From Gonapodya prolifera JEL478 (lineage: Eukaryota; Monoblepharomycota; Monoblepharidomycetes; Monoblepharidales; Gonapodyaceae): 55,523 bases of DNA. The DNA is taken from the NCBI GenBank assembly GCA_001574975.1, contig KQ965853.1:77641-133163 (forward strand), written 5' to 3'. Numbering within the stretch: the stretch's first letter is position 1; each line of letters opens with the position of its first letter. A program made the position numbers and the translations under genes. The notes below the pieces were generated by a model, which saw nothing but the letters and a program-made list of their open reading frames with translations, was not told where the DNA came from and did no database searches. Of this stretch, positions 1 through 9,668 are shown one piece after another.

Positions 1-1515
1 CCCCCCTTCCCATCCTCCCAACCCACGCAGCCCTCGCACTCCACTACGCCCGCGCTGGCAACACCCTCTTCCTCACCGGCCGCAACGCCACCTCGCTCTC
101 CACCGTCGCCTCCGAATGCACCACCAAGGGCGCTGTCGTGCACACCACCACGCTGGACGTCTCCGACGAACCGGGTCTGCGCGCGTGGATCACGCACGCC
201 GACTCCCTCGTGCCCACGGGTTTGGATCTCGTGATCGCCAACGCGGGGATCTCGGAACAGAGCGCGGGGCTGGACATTAGGGATGTGGAAGGGTGTGCGA
301 GACAGGTGTACGGGGCCAATGTGACGGGCGTGTTTAATACGGTGTTCCCGGCCCTGCCGATGATGAGGCAGAGGGGACGAGGACAGATTGCGGTGCTGTC
401 GTCCATGTCGTCGTTTATTCCCATGTCGGGTGCGCCGGCTGTGAGTATTTGTGTGGGCCTGGACGTCCGCTGGAGGCGAGTGATCCCACACGGAGCGTGT
501 ATAGTCGTCGCGAGCAAATTCCTCAGAGGGAGAGCGAGGAGCTTTGGTGATTTCATCCTTCGTGGGGGCTCGAATCCACGGCCGAAGACCGCGTGAATCA
601 AGTCTTCCCATATTCTTACCCCTCGCTTCCACCACCCACTACCAACAGTACTCCTCATCCAAATGGGCCGTGCGGCAATACTTCACCGCCCTGCGCGCCC
701 AGCTCGCCCGCGAAGGCGTGTCCGTGTGCGTCGTCGCGCCGGGGTACGTCAGGAGTCCCATGACGGACGCGAATAAGGTGCGTGTACGGGGCCGTGCGGC
801 GTGCGGGAGTGCGGCAGACGTGGGTGACAGCGAAACTGGGAGTTCGGTGGTCACGGCCTCGTTGTGGTTTTTCTTCCCAATCGGCGCAATTGCGCTCACA
901 CTCTGCCGAATCACTGGACTTTGCTGTTCACTTACCGCGTCACGTCTGTGCTTTTTGCTCACCACCTCACCTTACCACTCCACCACTCCACACCCCGCTT
1001 TTCATCACCGCTAGTACAAAATGGAGTACCTTGTCGAAATGCCCGACGCCGTGCGCGCCATCGTGCAGGGGCTCGAGAACGACCGTGCGCTGATCGCGTT
1101 CCCGTGGCAGATGTGCGTTGACCCTGCTATGTTGATCATCTTGCGTGCTCTTCACACACTCGCCATTTGCCTTTGACCCCCGTCCCCCCCTNCCCCCGCG
1201 CTCCCATTTGGTCGTGTGACCTGACTTCACTCTCTTGCGCTGACGGAACTTAGGCTTGTGCTTTCCTACTTCATCACCATAAGTGCGTTTTTTTCGTTCT
1301 CGCACCCGTTGTGTTCCTCGTCTGACTCATTTCTCTACCGCAACCCACGCACGCACCAACCCCCCGTCCCACCTCGCACTTCCCACCTCTCCCGACGCAC
1401 AGTCCCACCAAACCTCCTCGACTTCTTCGCCCGCAACAGGCTGCTCAACTGGATCGCGTACTGGAAGCCAAGCAAGAATGCCGTCACGGCAGCTGGGGAG
1501 AAGAAGGCTGCGTGA
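1..1515 (+). CDS. Short-chain dehydrogenase/reductase, 5' end outside window
   Basis: NAD(P)-dependent SDR-family oxidoreductase; the substrate cannot be read from sequence. Exons: about 31-440, 649-777, 1015-1112, 1254-1282 and 1403-1515, joined by GT-AG introns whose phases agree. Exon 1 carries the tail of the Rossmann fold (TGRN after the first strand, then IANAG, the SDR NAG motif) and a serine-rich strand that fits the catalytic Ser. Exon 2 has the catalytic Tyr-x3-Lys (YSSSK) followed by VVAPGYV. The last exons form a hydrophobic segment (about MLVLSYFITII) and a basic tail, suggesting membrane anchoring as in DHRS7 or ketosphinganine-reductase-like SDRs. An AG at 29-30 looks like a splice acceptor, so the Gly-rich cofactor loop lies in an exon outside the window. 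One unresolved base (n, near 1191) falls in an intron. Family call is firm; subfamily is not. Confidence 0.85.
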
Positions 1516-2024
1516 AGGGTACGACGGTGGCGGGCTGAGGGGTGGACGGGATTGGGGGGGTGGTGAACGCATTTGGAAGGAACGATATGGTGCAAGGGGC
1601 TCTGAGAGAAAGAGTGTTTTGGAGTAGAGTGCGCACTTCTGTTTCGACGACGGTGCAGCCAGAAAAAATATCATCGGACGCCGCGAAAACGTCCGCATGC
1701 TAACAAAACCGGGTTCACGTCTTTGTTTCCTTTTTTTTTTTTTGTCGTTGTTGTTTTTGTCTTCTTAGTTGCATGGCCAATCGGACGCATCCGTAGCCGT
1801 GGGGAGATGGTCGGCTTTATTGGTTTCCTTCACCACCGACAGAGACCATGTTCGTGTAACAAACATGTATTCGGAGTTTTGGGTTATTTAGATCTTAAGT
1901 GCTCCTTTCAGCAATGCAACGAGCCCGTCCGAAATACCATCCGCTATGCACCTCAGACATGGCTTCATGGACAGTTCCCAGCTGTTCCCGAATCCCAACC
2001 ATCCACGCCACTTCCGCCCAATCC
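1516..2024. other. Intergenic, convergent 3' ends
   Basis: Lies between the SDR stop and the stop of the opposite-strand TFIIS-like gene, so it should hold two 3' UTRs. A T-run sits near 1731-1743. No supported gene or repeat seen. Confidence 0.5.
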
Positions 2025-2853
2025 CTACTCCTTACTAACGCGTTCAGCATCCTCATCTGCTTCGCTCCACAGCATATTCACGTGCCGCTTGTATGTATGA
2101 GTACCAAGATCCCCCTCGGGAGCTTGCGGGGTCTCGGTCGCAGTTGGGCGGATGCTGGACTGCAGGGCGTATTGACGTGCACGGTCATCTCTAAACCCGC
2201 CCATGACGCCGGAGAGAAGACGCGGAGATGTCATGTGCGCACCTGACGAGTGGATCGGAAGCAACTCACGCCTCACGCATCTCCTCGCTTCGCATGTCGT
2301 CCGCGCTCATCCTTGCAAACTCGTGCGGACCAATTTCCCCCGACGCAACACGACGACGCAGCTGAGTGGGGTTGCGTTTCAAGCTCAGGTAGTGTGCACG
2401 TACGGAAGACCGGTAGTTTGCTGATGAAGCGTCCACGTGTTGGGTTTCCCAGATCTCTACAGGCGTTATGTGATCATATTTTTGTAAAATTCCTTAGAAT
2501 GGGAGTATCTCACCCTTTTCGATGTTCATGGCTTTGTGAACGAGGTCACTGTCGGTTGTGAACGTGACGTCACCCTCTTCCCCTTTTCCGAGTGGTTTCC
2601 GGGCCGAAAACGACCGCATGACGAGCCGTAAGTCCGTTCTCAAACCAAAATTAAGTCAAAGTATGAAAAGCTCACCCCCAGCCAGGGCCTTGCAAATCAT
2701 TGCCACACTCCGGTCTCTCGTATCATCCTCGGTCGAGTATCTGGGCCCTAGAGGATGACGGCACACCACGGGATCTTGTTCTTCCTCTGAGGAGTTTTCG
2801 TCTTGGACAACGACACTGCGTCGTTTCGGGGCGGACCGGGATCGAGAAGACAT
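2025..2853 (-). CDS. TFIIS central-domain protein lacking the zinc ribbon
   Basis: Five exons by eye: 2853-2676, 2582-2514, 2456-2270, 2190-2105 and 2056-2025. The phases agree and the total is 552 nt (183 aa). The N-terminal 35 residues are Ser/Arg/Glu rich. Residues about 45-140 match the TFIIS central (TLD) domain: TRDRSVAMICKALAG, then a helix ending HKAMNIEKEIW, then VRAHYLSLKRNP, LRRRVASGEIGPHEFARMSA and SEEMREA. That domain binds RNA polymerase II in TFIIS and in Bye1/PHF3-type proteins. The C-terminal tail is short and acidic. No CxxC zinc ribbon with the acidic Asp-Glu loop follows, and none is present in the next 150 bases, so transcript-cleavage stimulation is not expected. Neighbours on the same strand are unrelated. 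Domain call is confident; the role is inference. Confidence 0.72.
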
Positions 2854-3106
2854 GGAAGCCGACAGGGTGATGCGGAACAATAGTGCTGCCTTTATGATTT
2901 GGAAGCACACAGAACTCGTTGCGCTCGATTGGTCAACTAGTGGCTTGGGTGGGCCAAACAGGGTGATGCGGGATGCTTTGTGACTGCGACTCACATAATT
3001 AAATCAATTAAATTATTTGCCGGACTCGTTTGGTCCGCCAGGGATCGGCGCCCGATTTAGTCCTCTAGACGCTATAAATCAAATTTTCATAATAAAACAG
3101 ATATTT

Positions 3107-4335
3107 TCAAGCTTTGCCGTCTTCGCCAGTGACCGACAAATCATCGGAACTCTCGGTATCTCGACGCCTCTCCTTGGCCAAATCTTCCCGATATCGCAGT
3201 ACTTTTTTGGGCACTTTGACATTCTTATTCAACTTCACCCCGAACATCCCTTCAAGCCATCCGTCCACCGTCTTGTTCAGCCCACGACCCGCTTGGTTTG
3301 CCCACTTGCTCGCTTCATAGACGGCGCCGGGACCAGATCCCCATCGCCCGCCCATGCGTTCCCAATGCGCGAGCTGGATTCGGAAGCCGTCATTCGGGTA
3401 AACGATGTTGCGGCGACGGGTGAGGTGCTTGATAGCCAAAAGCGAGAGCTTAGGCGGTTGGTGATATAGTGGTGCGGGAGGGATGTGGAGCAACCCAAGA
3501 AGCTGTGAGGGCAACGTTGGAACAGATGGGTCCCGCCACGTGCCCTCTCCGGAGCATCGATGCCACAGTCTGATAAGATGAGCCGCCACGACCGTTGTGG
3601 AGCGGGAGACACCAAGTTGGCAGTGAACGAGGACGGTTGGAAGGTGTGGTGGTGGATAGGGTGATCCTGCGGGCGCATCGGGGAGAGGGCCGGCAGGCAT
3701 GGGAGCGGGGGATTGAGACGATAGAACTTGCTTTGACGCCATACTGGAGGTAAGGATATTGTCGTAGCGAGGAACAAGCGCGGATTCGATAAATGAGCAT
3801 GCTCTATGGGTTTCAGGGGCATCATTTTGCACTCCAGGCATAAATGCATCAAAGTCGTGTGTCAAAAAATACTTCAACTTACTGCTCAAGGAATGCCAAT
3901 ATTTCAAAATCAGAGTTGTCATCGACCTCCAGTTTCTTATACTCAACTCCCTTTGCCCAACCACGTTCCATCAGGTAGGAATCAAGATTCGTCTTCTCCG
4001 CATCAGTAAGACCTGTGCCAGCCTCGCGCGCAACTGTCAGTATGTGCGTTATTCCATGCTTGAAGACGAACCATGGGGTATGCGACGCGCGAACAGACCC
4101 TTTGAGAAATGAACATACTAAGCCCCACCACTCCCAACAATTCTGGTACCTCCATACCTAGCATGAGTCCTGGGTAGATGGGAGATGCGTACGACAGCTG
4201 CTCCTCCTCAATCGAGGCGTTGAATGGTCTCCGCATCGATGCCCCCTCTGGTTTCAGGGGCGTAACCGACGAGGACGAGGATGCATCTGGCGGACTCGCA
4301 TCATTTGTGTTTTCGTGGCCTTCGGAGGACATCAC
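3107..4335 (-). CDS. Dual-specificity protein phosphatase
   Basis: Exons 4335-4158, 4099-3883 and 3803-3107 join in phase to give 363 aa. An acidic Ser-rich N-terminus precedes the DSP fold: YPGLMLGSVRAS, then HGITHILTVAREAG. The cysteine-phosphatase loop is VHCQLGVSRS (HCx5R), with the catalytic Cys in the last exon and a likely general-acid Asp upstream in LEVDDNSDFEI. A Pro-rich insert lies just before the P-loop. The region after it (residues about 265-363) is basic and conserved-looking (FRIQLAHWERMGG). The family dephosphorylates pTyr and pSer/Thr, in MAPK control or, for Yvh1/DUSP12 types, ribosome maturation. No Yvh1 zinc-binding tail is visible, so the specific role is open. The start is the first Met of the open frame. 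Confidence 0.85.
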
Positions 4336-4532
4336 TCAATGGGAAGGAAGGAGACGCTTTCACGACCGCGGCCACAGTGAGTGTTCATGACGGCAAATTT
4401 TACACGTAATTCTGCCGTGAAACTTACTCAAGAAGAGTAAGCAACTACTTGAGTCACACGGGTGCCAACGGATGAATTGAGACTTGAGACTTATGTATAC
4501 AGCCGATCAAGTGGCTCCTCGCCAGCACAATG

Positions 4533-5514
4533 CTAAGCCTTTGCTTCTTCGCCCGTCTCAAGCGCCCATCCTCGTTCTTTCAAGCCTGCAGATGCAGCAT
4601 CATCAAGAAACCAAACAAACTCCCCGTTGGTTGGACGAACGAGCGACAATGGTAACGCAGAAGAGGGTGTGGTTGTTAGGGACTTAAAATGCGTTTGCAG
4701 AGTGTCATGGAAGTGAAACGGATATCAAGAAGGAAGTCTACATACATGTACAACCACATCTTTCTTGCCACCTCCAGCTCCGACCACTGCCACCGCTCCC
4801 GCTGCACGGATGACAGGCACTGTCAGGGTAATTCGACCCGGTGGCGGCTTGGGGGAGTCGGTGATGGAGGCGGTCCAGACCCTGTCTTCTTGCAAGAGAG
4901 CGTGTTCGGGAAAGAGCGATGCGGTGTGCCCATCGGGTCCGATTCCTAAGACAATAAGGTCGATGGATGGGAAGCCATTTGAAGACAAACGTGAGCCGAG
5001 GGTTGGTTGAAGGTGTTCAGTTGTGTAAGCAATGGCGGCGGCATGGGGATCGTTGATAAGCTTTTGGCAATAAGAGCCGTCAATGGGACACTCATAGCCA
5101 AGAAAACGCAACACATTCATGGAGCATCGCCATCTACAGCGGGTTCCTTCCTGATGATGCAAGATTTCTTAAAGATCAGTCATCTCTCACCTTTTCATCG
5201 ATCGCATGGACACGCTTGACACCAACAGCCTCTAGTGTTGATTTCCACAATCCAAAAGTATTTTCGGGGTCCGTGTAAGTTACGCATCGCTCGTCCGCGA
5301 AGAACACATCCCACTTCCCAAACTCGATGCCCTCCGCGGATGGCGTCTTGAAACCGGCACTGAGGATGTTGATGAGGGATCCCCCGGATAATGCGATGCT
5401 GAAACTACCGTGGGAAGTGATGGAGGCGATGGATCGTTGTCGAATATAAGATACAAGAGGAGCCGCGATGGCAGCGGAAGAGGGAGACGAAATCACGCGC
5501 GGGGCAGGCATCAC
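4533..5514 (-). CDS. 6-phosphogluconolactonase
   Basis: Hydrolyses 6-phosphogluconolactone to 6-phosphogluconate, the second step of the oxidative pentose phosphate pathway, in the cytosol. Exons 5514-5191, 5060-4746 and 4682-4533 total 789 nt (262 aa), the normal size for the SOL/PGL family. Visible family motifs: FSIALSGGS near residue 40, WDVFFADERCV near residue 80, DLIVLGIGPDGHTASLFP in exon 2 (phosphate and active-site loop with catalytic His), RITLTVPVI, and the C-terminal ALPLSLVRP then VWFLDDAAA. Exon 1 ends in IDEK and joins directly to LINDPHAAAIAY. The start has two adjacent Met codons and either could serve. Confidence 0.93.
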
Positions 5515-5973
5515 TGAACGAAAAGGAAACAGTGAAGCAAAAATGGCCGAAACGAGACCGAGGAAAGCGAGTCTTATGCCGAGTTTACAAATGGTTCGTG
5601 AATGCTGACCTGGCTTGGTCTGCGCAATAAGTACTCACACCAACAGCGCGAAAACGCGAAAGCGCCTTGCTTTGTCGAAATTTCTATGCTCTCTTGGACT
5701 TTCGAACTATCTGTATGCCACTCGCATCCCGTTATTGATGGAATTCAACACGACTACACATCCACTTCCGACGCCGCAAATTTAACATGCAAAACTGGAA
5801 CATCTAGCTCATAGGTTCTGCCACGGGTTGTCAGATTTTGTCAGGAGTTTCCGGTCAAAGGCGCCCTAGACAACGGGAATGATGGTGTGACTGATCAAAT
5901 GCGTTCGGCAGGACAGTTCTCTGCGACATTCCGCGGTCCTCTGAGACGGCGATTCATAGAGGCGAGATCTCGT
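5515..5973. other. Intergenic
   Basis: Upstream region of the 6-phosphogluconolactonase gene and 3' flank of the complex I subunit gene, both on the minus strand. Only short, unsupported frames are seen. Confidence 0.4.
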
Positions 5974-6285
5974 TCAATTGTCGACATCTTTGAGACTCTT
6001 TGGTTGGCTCTCCCAGAAGTGTTCCCAGTGGTTACGGTCCACATTCATTGCTCCGGGCTCTTCGTGCTCCTTCCATTCGCTTAGGGCAACACGAGTGCAA
6101 AATGAGCTCACTTTGAATTTACTCGCGCCCCAATAGAAGAATCCAGGAACGAGAATGATCCCCATAAGCCCATATGTCAATGTTCGAGGGGAGAACCGGA
6201 AGTAGTGCTGGGTGTTTTCCCGCATATACGCCCATTTTTCAATCGCAGGGTCCTTGCGGATCCAGTTGGCGAATTCGCGAGCCAT
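5974..6285 (-). CDS. Complex I B15/NDUFB4-like subunit
   Basis: Small protein of up to 103 aa, likely an accessory subunit of mitochondrial NADH:ubiquinone oxidoreductase. It has the fungal B15 pattern: an N-terminal stretch with DPAIEKWAYMREN, a basic FRFSPRT motif, then one transmembrane segment (about residues 37-55, GLMGIILVPGFFYWGA) and a charged C-terminus. B15/NDUFB4 proteins are single-pass inner-membrane subunits. The end is uncertain. A GT at the SKFK codons and an AG 30 bases on could define a very short intron that would give a shorter, more basic C-terminus; the unspliced frame is open to 5974. The call rests on the DPAIE..MRE..FR..RT pattern plus the membrane segment. Confidence 0.55.
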   Translation of the reverse strand: MAREFANWIRKDPAIEKWAYMRENTQHYFRFSPRTLTYGLMGIILVPGFFYWGASKFKVSSFCTRVALSEWKEHEEPGAMNVDRNHWEHFWESQPKSLKDVDN

Positions 6286-6771
6286 TGATGGGGAACGGGT
6301 CTAAAGTTCACAGTGCAGAGAGGTTGTCGAGCGGGAACGAGGAGACCGTCCACGATTCGGACGGCAACAAGTACGCCAAACGTTCACCGTTCGCGTGGGT
6401 GGTTCCGTAAGAAAGTGGTTGGGCGGGAGCAGTAGGAATCGGTGTGCCAGCGATGGAGCATTCGACACACAGCAGGCAAGCGACATCTCTTTTCAGCGGG
6501 ACGGCAGTGGAATCGCACGTTTAGATGGGACTCACGAGGATGCTTCCCTATTTGAACGCGAGGTGGGCTCTTCAATTTGGTGCAGGCGTCCACCACTTGA
6601 CCCTTCACTGCAAAAAGTCTTTACAGAAGAATGCATCACATGGAATCCACTTAAACTAGGCATCTAAATTACGTACTTCGATCATTAGCGGTTAAGAAGT
6701 CTAGAAAAAGGTAAACTACCACGTCGAAGGCAGCGACTCCCTTCGAATTCTGTCATTTGTTTGGAAGCCAC
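6286..6771. other. Intergenic
   Basis: Between two minus-strand genes; it should contain the promoter of the complex I subunit gene. No frame here looks like a protein. Confidence 0.4.
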
Positions 6772-8400
6772 TCAATTCGACGCCTCGTCCTGACTCCCCC
6801 ATGTTCGACTGAGTGAATGAGGAGGCCCACGCACGTGAACAATCGACCCACTTCCCAACTCCATCAGGGAGGGAGGTAGAGGTGCAACCGCAGGGATGAG
6901 AGTGGGAGATATTGGGTTCACACCCCGCGACAAAAGTGGAGACCCGCCCGCCATCAGAAGCTGGGAAGGATGCATTGAAGAAGCACGTATCGTGAAAGTG
7001 GGAGGTCTACTCGGGGAGGAGGAGGGAGGCGAAGTGCCCACGCATGCCATGGGGAAAAAGCCCGTTTGCGATGTAGCAGTATTCATTCCCTTTCCCCACC
7101 CGTCGTTGCATTCGAAGCTGCAAAAGATCTCGTCTCCAACATTCAGCAGGATCTCGTCATTGTCTTGGGGAGTGTATGGATGGACAGCAAACACCATCTT
7201 CTTCACGGGTCGAAGCGCAGGCGATGGCGGTGCGACAATTTGCTGCCGAAGCTGTGCTACCGTAACATCGAGTTGAGCCATGGTCGCTTTCGCGGCCTCG
7301 AGCTCCTTCAAAGCAGCATCTCGTTCTCTTTCAGTCTCATTGGTCTTTTCCAAACGGGCGTCAAGTTTCGATATCCGTTCTCGCATGTTGTTGAGATCGG
7401 ATCGTTGTTCATCATTCCGCTCGCGCAAGTGCCGACACTCCGCCTGCAACCCTCCCACTGCTCGCTCCAACTCAGCGATGCGGTCATCTTTGGCTTTCAA
7501 TTCCCGTTGCAAAGAGTCTCGGTCACGACTCAGTGTGTTCACAATATGATCTTGGGGAGGCACGGATCGTGCCTGTTGCACCCGCATAGCGGCAGCACTG
7601 AGAAGATCGTAGATTTCGGGGCGGGGGGTGATGTTGTCGTTGAACCGACTGAGGCCGTCTCTTAGCTGCCGCCCGATGGCCAAGATGCTTTCGGTGACTT
7701 CTACTCCATAGTCGAGCAGCATCCGGATCACCTGAATATCGGGGCTGGGACGTAGATCTCGAAGTATGGAGCGGTAGGTATCTTTCCAATTCGTCGGCGG
7801 CGAAGGATCGCCTGGCCTCCATGGGACGACTGGGTCCATGTAGGAAACGACCGCACCCAATTTGTTCCCAAATATGTCTCTTCCGGTGAGAAGGGCCAGT
7901 TCCAGAGCGTTCGAATACAAGGCGGAGACCCGCCTGCGTTGCCATGTATTCTCCGTCCATTTTCCCGCTGCAATGGCGGGTATCGTGAGCGTAATCGGTT
8001 GCCTTGGGTCAGCTCCTGTGGAACGAATGGAGGGACGTATATATTGTGAACGTTTAGGAGGGGAAGTGCTAATTGTGAATCGATGTTGCACAGCACAAAA
8101 CGACCTTTACTGACCAGCTTCAAGAAGAGCTCTGACAACGTCCACCTTCCCCCACAGAATTCCCTCGCTCAGTGGTGTCTCCGATGTCCAGGAATCCGTC
8201 TTGGTCTGACTCGGCCCCACAAAACCCGTGGGATCCATCCGGCTCCACACCACTGCTGTCAGCTTAATCGTCTTTCGAGCCGACCGAGGATCTCCGCCGT
8301 CAGAGAGAGCTGTACGAACAGCCCATATATCCCCTGATTCGCAAGCTTCGATTAACCGACTATTTGCTCCGGTTTCCATCTTGGTGGCAGCCAGCTGCAC
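6772..8400 (-). CDS. Ankyrin-like, coiled-coil and SH3 protein
   Basis: Two exons, 8400-8115 and 8015-6772, joined in phase (509 aa). Exon 1 begins with an ankyrin-like helix pair (LIEACESGDIWAVRTALSDG) and ends with a second (VDVVRALLEAG, continuing into ADPRQ across the splice). A middle globular region has another ankyrin-like piece (QVIRMLLDYGVE). Residues about 235-345 form a long charged coiled coil (DRDSLQRELKAKDDRIAELE and following). An SH3 domain follows: VFAVHPYTPQDNDEILLNVGD, WGKGMN, GFFPMACV, with ALYDY-like, W and P positions kept. The tail is Ser/Pro rich. Such proteins are usually scaffolds for actin, endocytic or polarity complexes; that role is inferred. The start could be Met1 or Met8. 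Confidence 0.75.
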
Positions 8401-9668
8401 TTATGCGCAGTAAAATTTCCCTTGAACGGGCGACAACCTCTGTTCTGCCCAGTCGATCAAGTCGAAGGGTGCCCGCTTTGGTCATTAGATTTCAGGGTGT
8501 TTCTTAGCTCAAGAAGTGACGGAGGTTTGACTCCTTTCTTCTCCCTCATTTCTCTTTCCCCTCCCAACTTGTAAGTACGATACACATTGACCTTACTGTG
8601 TGTTTTAAGAGGGCGCCATACAGTAAGGCGTTTCGGATCAAAAGGTGAGTCGCGACTGGGTCGATGTGGGGGATCGGGCAACCATGGGGAAGTTCTACGA
8701 CTACCAGGAGAGGGGCATCGTCGCCAGACAGGCGAAGGTGGCCAGCCAATTACTCGTGCACAAGCTCCTGTCCGAGGGGACGAGAGGGTGGTTGCGCTTG
8801 TAAAGAAGGTGGCCAACCTTGCTGAAAACCAGGGACTCGCGTTCCTCGCAAGCCAAACTCCTGTAAATATCCCTACATTTTCTCAAACAAGATTCTTTGA
8901 AAAGTTTCCTTGGTTTGATTCGCACATTCCATATCCTGATTATTCCCCCTGATCATGCCCTGTTCAACTCTATCAAAACACATGTTTTTTTTGACGCATT
9001 ATCTTGAGTTGTGTTCCGTGAGATGGACTTTCATTGCATTCAGTTCTTGAATGAAAATGTGACGAGCAGGAGTATGTCCTCTTGCTCCTCAAAGGGCATT
9101 GCATCTGGCGAGCAGAGCAACACGGAAGTCTCCTGTACTCGCAAGTAAATCAAGCGCGAGCACAGTCAAGTAGTCAACAAGACAGTCCAAGAGTCCAAGA
9201 GCTCCACTCAAAGAGTCCGAGGAATGTGAAAGGACAGACGTTATTATAAATAAGAAGCCTACACTTTTTGGACTCCACATCAAAATAGCATCGTAAAGAC
9301 GCCAGAAAATTGTCAAATTTCATCAATTCTTTTAGTGACGTTAGCCACCACTTCAAATATCACTCGAGTGGAACTTTGTGAATCAGATATCAGATCTCCA
9401 CATCTATTTGAATATGAGAGGGGAGTTTTCGTACATTGCCTTGTTTATCTTCAACGTGCCCGTCAACATTAAATCTCCTTCTTATTGGTAAAGTGGTGCT
9501 GCTCTTTGGTACGTTCGGGTACCTACTAGGAAGTTTGAGAGATGAAAAAACAACAAAAAACAAGTCCGACAAAATGACCCCGGGTATATTATTATTCACA
9601 GGGACGCGGTCCACCCCTTTCTTTGTCCCACCACAAAAGTCCCACGTCCATTCACCTCCACCGCAATG
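8401..9668. other. Intergenic, 1.3 kb, with one possible broken small gene
   Basis: Separates the ankyrin/SH3 gene from the bHLH gene. The only protein-like signal is the plus-strand pair of frames at 8684-8952, listed separately. 8950-9600 is AT-rich with no supported feature. Confidence 0.4.
8684..8952 (+). pseudogene. Possible small gene in two overlapping frames
   Basis: From an ATG in good context (aaccATGGGG, 8684) one frame reads MGKFYDYQERGIVARQAKVA and continues amphipathic to a stop at 8801. From about 8780 a second frame carries on in the same style (ERVVALVKKVANLAENQGL) to a stop at 8952. The two would join if one base were added near 8774-8780. Either this is a frameshifted relic, a sequencing or assembly slip, or an intron I failed to find. 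I do not recognise the family. Protein-like features are the even heptad-like pattern and absence of low complexity. Confidence that something real was encoded is modest. Confidence 0.3.

Noticed and set aside
540-600. tRNA-like T-arm sequence (gctcgaatccac) in the first SDR intron
   Set aside because: No matching A box, anticodon arm or acceptor stem pairing could be found around it.
2500-2700. Apparent frame conflict in exon 2 of the TFIIS-like gene
   Set aside because: Using the acceptor at 2584-2583 joins ALAG to GEEGDVTFTT in phase, so no frameshift is needed.
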